NCBI GenBank assembly: GCA_965224285.1
Contig: OZ245043.1
Location: 2,480,001 to 2,544,000 of the forward strand
DNA: 64,000 bases
DNA from: JAJCYK01 sp965224285
GTDB lineage: Bacteria; Bacteroidota; Bacteroidia; Cytophagales; Cyclobacteriaceae
Reading direction: 5' to 3'
Part shown: positions 53,277 to 62,132 of the stretch, one piece after another
How the letters are laid out: every line of letters starts with the position of its first letter
How positions within the stretch are numbered: the first letter of the stretch is position 1
The notes under the pieces: model-generated
What the model saw: only the letters and a program-made list of their open reading frames with translations
What the model was told of the DNA's origin: nothing
Databases searched by the model: none
Made by a program: the position numbers and the translations under genes

Positions 53277-54680
53277 ATGAGCACTGTGAAACAAGGAACA
53301 GTATTAATTGTCGACGATGATGTAGATGTACTGGATGCCGCCAAACTCTATCTAAAAAGACATTTTGCGGCCGTCGATCTAACCAAGGACCCCAAAACCA
53401 TACCCGATTTAATGGGTGTTCAAAATTACGATGTCATATTGCTGGACATGAACTTTACCAAAGATGTAAGCAGCGGTAAGGAAGGTTTTTATTGGCTGGA
53501 TCAAATCCTGGAGATAGACCCCAGTTCGGTGGTCGTGATGATCACTGCTTACGGCGATGTTGAATTGGCAGTCAGGGCCATTAAGGAAGGAGCCACTGAT
53601 TTTGTGGTAAAGCCTTGGGAGAATAAAAAATTGCTGGCTACCATGCTATCGGCGATGAAATTGAGAGCATCGCGCCTGGAATCGGAAAAATTACGTTCCT
53701 GGCAAAAGCAAGTAAATGCCGATATCGCTAATCAGTACCAAAACATCATTGGCCAATCCCCACCCATGATCAGGTTGTATCAGACTATTCAGCAGGTGGC
53801 CAAGACCGATGCCAATGTATTGATCCTGGGGGAAAATGGTACCGGCAAAGAACTAATTGCCAGAGCTATCCATCGCAATTCCAAGCGAGCTCAGGAGGTA
53901 TTTGTTAACGTAGATCTGGGTGCGCTCAGTGAAAACTTGTTTGAAAGCGAAATCTTCGGGCACGTGAAAGGGGCTTTTACCGATGCTAAAGAGGACCGGC
54001 CCGGCCGTTTTGAAATCGCCACCGGAGGCACCATATTTCTCGATGAGATCGGAAACCTCTCACTACCCATGCAGGCTAAGCTGTTGACCGTACTGCAGAA
54101 TAAAAACGTGACCCGGGTGGGTTCCAACAAAGTCATTCCGGTTGATGTCAGGCAGATCTTTGCCACCAACCGCCCTTTATACCAGATGGTAAAAGAAGAA
54201 ACTTTTCGGCAGGACTTGCTTTACCGTATTAATACTATTGAAATACAGGTTCCTGCCCTCAGGGAACGGGTGGAGGACATACCGCTGTTAGCTGAATACT
54301 TCCTGCAGCATTACGTAAAAAAGTATCAGAAGAGTATCCGGTCATTGAGTGAAGCTGCTATAAAAAGAATGAAAAAGTACCCCTGGCCGGGAAACGTTCG
54401 GGAACTTCAGCATGTCATGGAACGAGCGGTAATCATGAATAAAGGCTTGACTTTACAATCAGAAGACCTGTTCTTGCATAACCGGCAACCTTCAGAACTT
54501 GAGGAGGAAGGTGAATCCGTGATTATTTCCAATTTCAATCTGGAACATATTGAAAAGATCATGATCCAAAAAATTTTAAAGAAATATCACGGCAGTGTAA
54601 CCCAGGCCTCCAAAGAACTCGGTTTGACCAGAACTTCACTATATCGCAGGATGGAGAAATATGGTCTTAAAGAATTTTAG
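53277..54680 (+). CDS. sigma-54-dependent response regulator (NtrC/AtoC type)
   Basis: This 467-aa regulator has three domains. Receiver: DDD at 13-15, phospho-acceptor Asp57 (ILLDMNF) and VVKPWE with the Lys. AAA+ core: GENGTGKE Walker A at 185-192, GAFTDA at 232-237, GGTIFLDEIGNL Walker B and LLYRINTIEI. C-terminal Fis-type helix-turn-helix: VTQASKELGLTRTSLYRRM. GAFTDA replaces GAFTGA in the sigma-54 contact loop. It presumably binds the tandem palindrome upstream and drives both its own operon and the divergent transporter operon. The 3' end overlaps the kinase gene by 20 bp. Confidence 0.95.
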   Translation: MSTVKQGTVLIVDDDVDVLDAAKLYLKRHFAAVDLTKDPKTIPDLMGVQNYDVILLDMNFTKDVSSGKEGFYWLDQILEIDPSSVVVMITAYGDVELAVRAIKEGATDFVVKPWENKKLLATMLSAMKLRASRLESEKLRSWQKQVNADIANQYQNIIGQSPPMIRLYQTIQQVAKTDANVLILGENGTGKELIARAIHRNSKRAQEVFVNVDLGALSENLFESEIFGHVKGAFTDAKEDRPGRFEIATGGTIFLDEIGNLSLPMQAKLLTVLQNKNVTRVGSNKVIPVDVRQIFATNRPLYQMVKEETFRQDLLYRINTIEIQVPALRERVEDIPLLAEYFLQHYVKKYQKSIRSLSEAAIKRMKKYPWPGNVRELQHVMERAVIMNKGLTLQSEDLFLHNRQPSELEEEGESVIISNFNLEHIEKIMIQKILKKYHGSVTQASKELGLTRTSLYRRMEKYGLKEF

Positions 54681-56013
54681 ACTCAATGTTATCTGGCGCA
54701 CCCTGGTTATCGCTGTTGCCCTGGCTGGCGCCATTTACTTTTTCGTTTTAAATCAACTGATTCTGGCTGGCCTGTTATTGGTTGTGGTCATTATCCAGTT
54801 GTACAACCTGATCCACTATGTGGAATCCACTAACCGCAAAGTGACTTTTTTTCTGGAAAGCATTGACAACTCAGACTTTACCGTCAAATTTTCCAGGGAT
54901 GACCGGTATGGCAAACCCTTTAGAGAATTAAATGAAGCCTTCAACCGTGTTCTTGAAGCCTTTAGAGAAGTGAGGGCGCAAAAAGAAGAGAATCTCCAGT
55001 ATTTAAATACGGTAGTGCAGTATGTGAGGGTGGGTTTAATATCCTTTGATGAAACGGGCAAAATCCAGCTATTAAACAATGCGGCTATAAAATTATTGCG
55101 CACTCCCTATATCAGAAATATTAAAGAACTCGGTAACCCGGAGCTGATCCGAATTCTGGGTAAAATTCAACCGGGGTCCAACACTTTGTTCAACTATCCC
55201 CATGATCAAGAAGAACAGCAACTGTCCATCACCAGTACCGAATTAAGATTGAGGGGTAAACCTTTCAAATTGGTCTCCCTGCATAATATCCAACCGGAAT
55301 TACAACAAAAAGAAATTGAAGCCTGGCAAAATCTAGCTAAAGTACTGCGCCATGAAATAATGAATTCCATAACCCCTATCACCTCCCATGTAGAGACCTT
55401 AAATGAAATGTTGGAAGAAGAATTAGCGGAGAACGACCATCAGTACACCATTTCACAAACCACCGTTGAGGACATTTCCAAAGCCCTAAGTACAATTGAA
55501 AAAAGGAGTAAGGGTCTGATGAACTTTGTCAATGCCTATCGCAACTTCAGTGATATTCCTCAACCTAACTTAAGTGTTATCAGGGTTGACCATTTACTGG
55601 AAAGGCTGGTGCGGCTTTTTACCATTGAAATGGAAAAGGCCGGGGTTGACTTTAATTGGAAAGTCAGTCCTAATAATTTGTACATTACCGCTGATTCTGA
55701 ATTGATTGAAACCGTCCTGATCAATCTGCTGAAGAATGCTATCGAAGCTTCCAGAGACATGCCCTCTCCAAAAGTATTCTTAAAGGGAGGTCTCAATGCC
55801 CAGTCAAAAGTGTACATCAGCGTAACGGACAATGGACCAGGGATAATTCCTGAAGCTCTGGAAAAAATATTCGTACCCTTTTACACTACCAAAAAACAGG
55901 GGTCGGGTATTGGACTCAGTTTGTCACGCCAAATTATGCACCTGCATAGGGGCACCATCAGGGTCAGCTCTGATATTGACAACCACCAAACAATATTTCT
56001 GTTGCAGTTTTAA
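54661..56013 (+). CDS. sensor histidine kinase, partner of the sigma-54 regulator
   Basis: This 450-aa kinase has two TM helices (about residues 10-29 and 31-50) joined by a very short loop, so it has no real periplasmic sensor and may sense within the membrane. A HAMP-like linker and a PAS-type domain (about 110-210, RVGLISFDETGKIQLLNNAA) follow. The H-box is VLRHEIMNSITPI with His231, then NLLKNAIEA, DNGPGI and GSGIGLSLS of the ATPase domain. It overlaps the regulator gene by 20 bp, which indicates translational coupling. A membrane signal caused by the transporter substrate is a reasonable guess. Confidence 0.94.
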   Translation: MVLKNFRLNVIWRTLVIAVALAGAIYFFVLNQLILAGLLLVVVIIQLYNLIHYVESTNRKVTFFLESIDNSDFTVKFSRDDRYGKPFRELNEAFNRVLEAFREVRAQKEENLQYLNTVVQYVRVGLISFDETGKIQLLNNAAIKLLRTPYIRNIKELGNPELIRILGKIQPGSNTLFNYPHDQEEQQLSITSTELRLRGKPFKLVSLHNIQPELQQKEIEAWQNLAKVLRHEIMNSITPITSHVETLNEMLEEELAENDHQYTISQTTVEDISKALSTIEKRSKGLMNFVNAYRNFSDIPQPNLSVIRVDHLLERLVRLFTIEMEKAGVDFNWKVSPNNLYITADSELIETVLINLLKNAIEASRDMPSPKVFLKGGLNAQSKVYISVTDNGPGIIPEALEKIFVPFYTTKKQGSGIGLSLSRQIMHLHRGTIRVSSDIDNHQTIFLLQF

Positions 56014-56061
56014 GAATAAAGGGACTTTTCTGATATTAAGGTAGAATCCATACTACCGCAT

Positions 56062-58308
56062 ATGCTGATCGACAACCTAACCAAATCCCTGCTGCTATTA
56101 ATATGCACCTGCCTGGCCTGTAAGACTCACGATGGGGGCATTTACTTATTGAAAAATGGCAATAGCGTTTATCAAATCGTGCTTCCGACAGAAGCTGACA
56201 GCCTGGAAATAAGGGCCTCTTCTGAATTAAAAAAATATCTGCAGGCTATTGGGTCAGTGAATATTCCAATAGTGAGTGAGGCGGAACAGGGGGATCAACC
56301 TTCCATCTTTATTGGCAGTACTTCCCAATGCCCGGAACTCAAATCATATGAAATCCTTATTAGGTCCCATAAGGGGAATCTGATAATCGCAGGGGGAGAT
56401 CCCCGGTCTACACTTTATGCGGTCTATACTTTTTTAGAGCAGTACCTGGGCTGCCGATTCTATACTCCCGAGGACGAAGCAATCCCTCGAGAGACCACGG
56501 TTACCCTCCCTGAGAAAATCGACCATCACTATCTCCCACCTATCACAACACGTACGGTACATTCCCGCCTATTTTATGAATATCCTGAATTTGCTGATCG
56601 TTTAAAGGTAACCCACGAAGCCTTTCCCCGATATGTGCCGAATGCCAGAGTTCACACTTTTCATCGCTTTTTACCGGAGTCCAAGTATTTCGCGCAGCAC
56701 CCGGAATTTTACGCCTTACGCAATGGGGCCAGGACCCCCACCCAGTTATGCCTGACTAATGATCGGGTATTTGAGTTGGTCAGGGATACTGTGGCCTCCT
56801 TGATAGAAAAATACCCCCAGGCACAGGTCATCTCTGTCAGTCAGGACGACAACCAACAGTATTGTCAGTGCGAGCCCTGCAGTGAAATCCACGCCCGAGA
56901 AGAGTCCCCTGCAGGTTCTATGATTGAATTTGTAAATCGGGTAGCTGCCGAATTTCCCCAAAAGACTATTTCCACGCTGGCTTATCAATATACCCGTAAA
57001 GCTCCAAAACATTTACGGCCCCTTGATAATGTGTTGATCACCTTATGCAGCATAGAATGTGACCGCAGCGCCCCTATTGAAGAAAAATGCCCCGAGTTTA
57101 CCCGTGACCTGCAGGCATGGAGTAATAAAACTGACAATATCCGTATTTGGGATTACACTACCCAATTCACTAATTTTCTGGCGCCCTTTCCTAATTTACG
57201 CACGCTCCAACCCAACATCAATTTATTTCGAGAAAACCATGCTAAATGGATTTTTGAGCAGCACAGCCGTCATCCCAGTGAACTCTTCGAACTCAGGTCC
57301 TATTTGACCGCCAAATTATTGTGGAATCCCGAATTAGACGCAGACTCCATCACCAATGACTTCCTTAATGGTTATTATCAGCGGGCTGCCCCATTTATTT
57401 CCCTGTACCTGAATACCATTCATGACGAATTGAAGCGGCAAAAAGATTTCTTTCTTTTTCTTTATGGCGATCCATCGCAAGGATTTGATAGCTTCCTCAG
57501 CCCGCAGCTACTTGAACAATACTTATCCTGGTTCGATCAGGCTGAATTGGAGGTAAAGGATAAACCAGACATACAGCAAAGAGTAAAACGTGCACGACTG
57601 GGTGTGGACTATGCCGCATTGGAAGCGTCTCGCAAACAATTATCGTCAACTCTATCCATGGCCTTGGAAAAAGAGGGAGAGCGGATAATTTCACCACTGC
57701 TCACCAGACGACTAAACAATTTTGAGCAAGTCACTACGGCTTCCGGTATTACTCTAATGAATGAAATGGGGTATACTGTTAAGGAATATCTGGATGCCTA
57801 CCAGGTTACTCTTGACCGAGCGCTAGAGGAGAACAAGGCCTATGCCAAGCCCGTACAGCTTTTGGAAAAACCTAAGAAATATGCTGACGAGGATCCTAAA
57901 ACTTTAACGGATGGGGCTTTTGGAGGGAGCAGTTTTTATTCCGGATGGTTGGGTTTTGAAGGCAATGACCTGGAAGCCGTGATTGATCTGGAGCAAACCA
58001 CTGAGGTGAATCGCTTTTCTGCGGCGTTTCTGCAGGTTAGCAACCATCTGGTGTTCTTTCCTGAAATAGTCTCCTATTTTTATTCACTGGATGGAGAAAA
58101 TTTTCATCCGCTTGGTAAAGTGGACAATAAGTATCCTTTAAAGAGGAACAGTAAGGTAAATGATATTCAGTTGTTTGATTTGGAGGTAAAACCAGTTAAT
58201 GCCCGGTATATCAAAATCGTGGGGGAAAATATCAAAACAGCCCCTTACTGGCACCATGGTACCGGACTTCCCGGATGGATCTTTGTAGACGAGGTGATGG
58301 TGCAATAA
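56062..58308 (+). CDS. DUF4838-domain lipoprotein
   Basis: This 748-aa protein has a lipoprotein signal ending TCLAC (Cys20). The N-terminal part (about 30-150) resembles the alpha-glucuronidase-type N-domain (ASSELKKYLQAIG, LYAVYTFLEQYLGCRFYTPED). A DUF4838 core follows (about 180-480), with HPEFYALRNGARTPTQLCLTN, SVSQDDNQQYCQCEPC and IRIWDYTTQFTNFLAPFPNL. The last 130 residues form an F5/8-type C-like domain (LTDGAFGGSSFYSGWLGFEG). Such proteins are linked to polysaccharide use, but their activity is uncertain. A glycoside-hydrolase-like role at the cell surface is inferred. It may be co-transcribed with the kinase, 48 bp upstream. Confidence 0.88.
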   Translation: MLIDNLTKSLLLLICTCLACKTHDGGIYLLKNGNSVYQIVLPTEADSLEIRASSELKKYLQAIGSVNIPIVSEAEQGDQPSIFIGSTSQCPELKSYEILIRSHKGNLIIAGGDPRSTLYAVYTFLEQYLGCRFYTPEDEAIPRETTVTLPEKIDHHYLPPITTRTVHSRLFYEYPEFADRLKVTHEAFPRYVPNARVHTFHRFLPESKYFAQHPEFYALRNGARTPTQLCLTNDRVFELVRDTVASLIEKYPQAQVISVSQDDNQQYCQCEPCSEIHAREESPAGSMIEFVNRVAAEFPQKTISTLAYQYTRKAPKHLRPLDNVLITLCSIECDRSAPIEEKCPEFTRDLQAWSNKTDNIRIWDYTTQFTNFLAPFPNLRTLQPNINLFRENHAKWIFEQHSRHPSELFELRSYLTAKLLWNPELDADSITNDFLNGYYQRAAPFISLYLNTIHDELKRQKDFFLFLYGDPSQGFDSFLSPQLLEQYLSWFDQAELEVKDKPDIQQRVKRARLGVDYAALEASRKQLSSTLSMALEKEGERIISPLLTRRLNNFEQVTTASGITLMNEMGYTVKEYLDAYQVTLDRALEENKAYAKPVQLLEKPKKYADEDPKTLTDGAFGGSSFYSGWLGFEGNDLEAVIDLEQTTEVNRFSAAFLQVSNHLVFFPEIVSYFYSLDGENFHPLGKVDNKYPLKRNSKVNDIQLFDLEVKPVNARYIKIVGENIKTAPYWHHGTGLPGWIFVDEVMVQ

Positions 58309-58815
58309 AATCCGATCAACAGGATAATTGCATAAAGTAAAATATGTAATAAAAGAGACTAGCCCAATAAGGCCTAAGATTTTCGGGAACATTTAGCAAT
58401 TAGCTGGCATATTTTCAGCCTGGTATCCACAATCACCAAACCTTCCAGTAGGCTCTCAACCTATTTCTAGAATAAAGATTTCCATTTTTTTTCCCAAATC
58501 TCAAAATCTGCTACTCCTAACCCCTAACTTGCTTAAAAAATCAATTTCAGATCTGATTTGCAGGCTCCTACTCATGCTATAGCCTGCGCAAAGGGGGGGG
58601 ATCGGGGGGATCTCCCCAAGGTGAGTATCCTAGTTGGTTGGTATTGATCCGGTTATTTGAGGATCAGTGGCGCACCGCTGAAATTATTCCTGGGTTCAGT
58701 TGAGACTACCAAGTGAAAGCATCGAAATTCTTCATCAAATTCGCCAAGTGAAGCGTTGGGTTAAATTGGTAAAATTGGATACCTTACTCCTTACCCAAAA
58801 CTCCAAGCTATTGCA
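58309..58815. other. intergenic gap with poly-G tracts
   Basis: I see no gene in these 507 bp. The stretch contains runs of eight and six G separated by three bases (58593-58609), an unusual composition here, followed by a short GATCT/TCCCC pattern. No terminator with a T-tract is obvious after the DUF4838 gene. Confidence 0.5.
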
Positions 58816-60372
58816 ATGAAAAGATTAGGGGCGCTCTGTGGAATTACCCTGATGGTGTTTATACTGTGTTTGGGAACTGTTACGGAACCTCATCCGGGTA
58901 AACAGCTGGCCCTCCAACACTGTGGGGCCTGTCACATATTCCCCAAGCCGGATATTCTTACCAAGAAAAGCTGGAATTATCTATTAACAGATATGGGATT
59001 TCGACTGGGCATTATTGATTATAGTTACCTGCAAAATAGCCCTCCAATGGCCCTATTCCATTTAAGTGCCAGGCAACAGGTATTGAACATTGGAGGCCTT
59101 ATACCTCCCAATCCGATGATATCAGAGGACGATTGGCAATTGATCAGAGATTACTATTTGGACAATGCTCCAGCTTCGCCCTTGCCGCAAGCAAACAAAC
59201 CCTCCATTGAAACCAAGTTGCCGGATTTCAGTATTCAATACCCATCACACCAGGTTCCGGGAGCGGTTTATACACTGACCAGGGTTATTGACAGTGTAGG
59301 AGGTATTATACTGGCAGATCAGCATAACGGCACACTAACCCGTATCTCCAAAGATCTCAAGATTACCGAACATGAATCAGGTCACCAACTAGTAGTAGAC
59401 ATGGAGCTCAATAGGCAGGATATTTGGCTATTATCTATTGGTGACTTAATGGGCCAGCATGTGGGAAATCCCTTAGGGATAATTTACAGCCAGCAGCTTA
59501 AACTTGGTGGATCCGCGCCACCGAGATTATTAGTGTCAGATTTGTTGCGTCCAGCGGATATGGAACTGCACGATCTGAACTTGGATGGGAATCGCGAGCT
59601 GATCATAAGCAATTTCGGCGATGTCACCGGAGATATTTCCATTTATCGGTTGTCCGCTGACGGCTACCAATTTCAACAGACTCTTATCCAGGCGCCTGGG
59701 GCGATCAAAACCGTAGCACATGATTTTAATCATGATGGCCTCCCGGATGTAGCCGCCTTATTGGGAGATGCCCGGGAAAATGTTAGCCTCTTCATAAACC
59801 TGGGAAACCATCAATACGAACGTAAAATGGTAGTTGAAACCCTGCCTTCATACGGTCATACATATTTTGAATTACAGGACTTCAATAATGATGGGCATAT
59901 GGATCTGTTGGTAACCAACGGTGACACCGACGCTGATCCATTTAATACTTTAAAAAACTACCACGGAGTCAGGATCTACCTTAATAACGGTGAAAATGAC
60001 TTCACGCTGGGGTACTTTTACCCTATGTATGGGGCTCATTTTGCCAAGGCCTATGATTTCGATCAAGATGGGGACCTGGATATCGCCGCCAGTGCTTTTT
60101 TCCCGGACTTTTCATCGAACAAACCAGAACAATTTACTTACCTACAGAACCGGGGTGATATGACCTTCGATGCCTATACCGATCCCCAAACTTACCAGGG
60201 AAGATGGATGACACTGGACATCGGGGACTTTGACTTAGATAATGATGTAGATATAGTTCTGGGCGCCGGATATCTTCCTTTGGGAATGTCGGTGGAGTAC
60301 CCTGAAAAACTGAAGCAATTACAAACCTATGGTAAATCTCTAATGGTGATCGAAAATAACTTAAACCCGTAA
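58816..60372 (+). CDS. exported VCBS/FG-GAP protein with N-terminal cytochrome c motif
   Basis: This 518-aa protein has a signal anchor (residues 4-22) and then CGACH (residues 36-40), a single CxxCH heme motif in a cytochrome-c-like segment of about 100 residues. The rest carries VCBS/FG-GAP repeats with Ca-binding DxDxDG-type loops such as DLNLDGNRELIISNFGD, DFNNDGHMDLLVTNGD and DFDQDGDLDIAASAFF, which predict a propeller. This combination is common in Bacteroidota and Planctomycetes and probably mediates extracellular electron transfer or binding. The partner is unknown. The repeats end at the stop, so there is no sorting tail. Confidence 0.88.
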   Translation: MKRLGALCGITLMVFILCLGTVTEPHPGKQLALQHCGACHIFPKPDILTKKSWNYLLTDMGFRLGIIDYSYLQNSPPMALFHLSARQQVLNIGGLIPPNPMISEDDWQLIRDYYLDNAPASPLPQANKPSIETKLPDFSIQYPSHQVPGAVYTLTRVIDSVGGIILADQHNGTLTRISKDLKITEHESGHQLVVDMELNRQDIWLLSIGDLMGQHVGNPLGIIYSQQLKLGGSAPPRLLVSDLLRPADMELHDLNLDGNRELIISNFGDVTGDISIYRLSADGYQFQQTLIQAPGAIKTVAHDFNHDGLPDVAALLGDARENVSLFINLGNHQYERKMVVETLPSYGHTYFELQDFNNDGHMDLLVTNGDTDADPFNTLKNYHGVRIYLNNGENDFTLGYFYPMYGAHFAKAYDFDQDGDLDIAASAFFPDFSSNKPEQFTYLQNRGDMTFDAYTDPQTYQGRWMTLDIGDFDLDNDVDIVLGAGYLPLGMSVEYPEKLKQLQTYGKSLMVIENNLNP

Positions 60373-60564
60373 TTCCTATCATTTTCGTGATTTTGAAATT
60401 CGTTGAAAGTTGTAATTGTATGGTCAACACGCCCCCGTGGATTTCATTTGGAAAACGTTAAGGTTAGATCTTACCTTGGAAATTGATAAAAACCAAGATC
60501 TTCGAATTTTGGCGGGAATTGTCATTTCCGGGAAAGTGTTAGCTATAATAAGCAATCTGTAGTA

Positions 60565-61407
60565 ATGCTAATGATTATAACATCCTTATTACCTTTTCCA
60601 AGACTAGCCTCCTTAAATAAAAAAAGCCAAGCCATAGTGCAGATGGGGCTTTTGGCTGGCATATTCCTTTTACTTTTTAAACCATTTGGTATCGTAAATG
60701 AAACCGGGGAGTGGTTCATATATTTGATTATTGGTGGGTTTGGCGCAGTTTTTATTATCTCCGTTTTCATAATGGTTTGGTTGACAGAGAAAATCATTCC
60801 CCGATTCTTTAAAACCTGGGGCTTAATCAAGGCTGTATTATGGTATCTATTGCTGATCGTGATAGCAGGGCTTAATAACTACCTCTATAAAAGTTTTTGG
60901 ATGGATTTTAAGGACTTCAGTTGGCAGGGATATGTACTAGTGACCGGTAGGACGGCAGCCATTTTATTATTGGTGTACATCTTGTGGCTAGGGCTGAGAA
61001 AATATAAAGTCCTGCTGAGGCGCAAATATTCGGAGCAACGGAAAATTATAACCGCTGAAAATGGGGATTCCTTTGAACTAAGACTAAATGATGTTCTTTT
61101 CCTTAAAAGCGATGATAATTATGTAGACGTTTACTTGAAGACTGCCAGAACATACCGGGTGGTTACCATTCGATCCTCACTTAAGTTTCTTGAGTCCCAG
61201 TTTAGCAGCCCTCTTTCCTCTATTCAAAGATGTCACCGTAGTTATCTGGTTAACCTTTCCCGGGTCCGGATGGTGGGATCAAGCTCTCGGTCGATGTCTT
61301 TATATTGTGTTGAAGTTGATAAATATATCCCAATTTCCCGGAGACATACCAATTCCATTAAGAATCGGTTGACCACTCACCCCAAAATTTTGTCATTTCA
61401 CCACTAA
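60565..61407 (+). CDS. membrane-anchored LytTR-type transcription regulator
   Basis: This 280-aa protein has four hydrophobic segments (about residues 25-45, 50-75, 90-108 and 128-148). A cytoplasmic LytTR DNA-binding domain follows (about 175-275), with FELRLNDVLFLKSDDNYVDVYL, RSSLKFLESQF and the conserved RCHRSYLVNLSRV. There is no receiver, so the membrane part probably acts as sensor without a separate kinase. It is followed by a small membrane protein gene 60 bp away, which is a plausible target. The start is the ATG at 60565; another ATG lies two codons in. Confidence 0.9.
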   Translation: MLMIITSLLPFPRLASLNKKSQAIVQMGLLAGIFLLLFKPFGIVNETGEWFIYLIIGGFGAVFIISVFIMVWLTEKIIPRFFKTWGLIKAVLWYLLLIVIAGLNNYLYKSFWMDFKDFSWQGYVLVTGRTAAILLLVYILWLGLRKYKVLLRRKYSEQRKIITAENGDSFELRLNDVLFLKSDDNYVDVYLKTARTYRVVTIRSSLKFLESQFSSPLSSIQRCHRSYLVNLSRVRMVGSSSRSMSLYCVEVDKYIPISRRHTNSIKNRLTTHPKILSFHH

Positions 61408-61440
61408 ATCTGATCTACCGGCAGCACAGTCATCGTTATA

Positions 61441-61460
61441 GGTTTACTTCACGGTAAACC
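61441..61460. promoter_or_regulatory. palindrome abutting the start of the membrane protein gene
   Basis: GGTTTAC and GTAAACC are perfect 7-bp inverted arms across a 6-bp centre. The repeat ends 6 bp before the ATG at 61467. It could be an operator for the LytTR protein encoded just upstream, or a hairpin controlling translation. No T-tract follows, so it is not a typical terminator. Confidence 0.4.
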
Positions 61461-61466
61461 TTGAAA

Positions 61467-62132
61467 ATGACAACCTCTTCAGTTATTGTACAATGGATCA
61501 AAATAGGGGCTTTCGGCGGTATCCTGGCAAATATCCTATATCCTGTCTTGTTAACTGTCGCCTTACCAGGTCCCCTTGAAATATTTTTGGCAGGCCTATT
61601 TGGAATTTTGATATCGGTTTCCGGTTTTGCTGTGCACTATACATTATCTAGGGTCCAGGCCAGCGCATGGACTCAACTCGCCGCTTTATTCGTATTTGCA
61701 GGGGGAGTAATTCTCAACCTTATGTTGGTGGTACAGCTGAATTTTGTGGGAGTTCTCAGCCACTATCAAGGCCAAACCAAGGAGAAGACTGCTCTTGAAA
61801 TCCTTAACTGGATCGGGAGAACCGTCGATCCGATTCATTTAGCTATGGATGTATCCTGGGATTTTTTTTTATCCCTGGCCACAATCATTTTCGCTATTGC
61901 CATGTACCGAAATGCTCTGTTTGGTAAGCTGTGGAGCCTAACCGGCGGTTTAGCGGGAGCGATCCTTCTAGGAGTAAAATGCTATTACTTCCCCTTCACC
62001 CCATATGACATGGGATTGCCCTATGTCTTTGGTCCTTTGGTCTCTCTTTGGTATTTGGCAGTTTGTATCCAGTGCCTTACTAAATTGCCTAAAAATAAGG
62101 TGCGGGAAACCGTTGTCGATTCAAATTTTTAA
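61467..62132 (+). CDS. small polytopic membrane protein of unknown function
   Basis: This 221-aa protein from the ATG at 61467 has about six hydrophobic helices (IKIGAFGGILANILYPVLLT, FLAGLFGILISVSGFAV, LAALFVFAGGVILNLMLV and three more after residue 130). A TM containing WDFFLSLATIIFAIAMYR and the turn FPFTPYDMGLPYVFGP are visible. I do not recognise a family; it does not show transporter signatures. It lies 60 bp downstream of the LytTR regulator and ends overlapping the convergent gene by 12 bp. Confidence 0.8.
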   Translation: MTTSSVIVQWIKIGAFGGILANILYPVLLTVALPGPLEIFLAGLFGILISVSGFAVHYTLSRVQASAWTQLAALFVFAGGVILNLMLVVQLNFVGVLSHYQGQTKEKTALEILNWIGRTVDPIHLAMDVSWDFFLSLATIIFAIAMYRNALFGKLWSLTGGLAGAILLGVKCYYFPFTPYDMGLPYVFGPLVSLWYLAVCIQCLTKLPKNKVRETVVDSNF

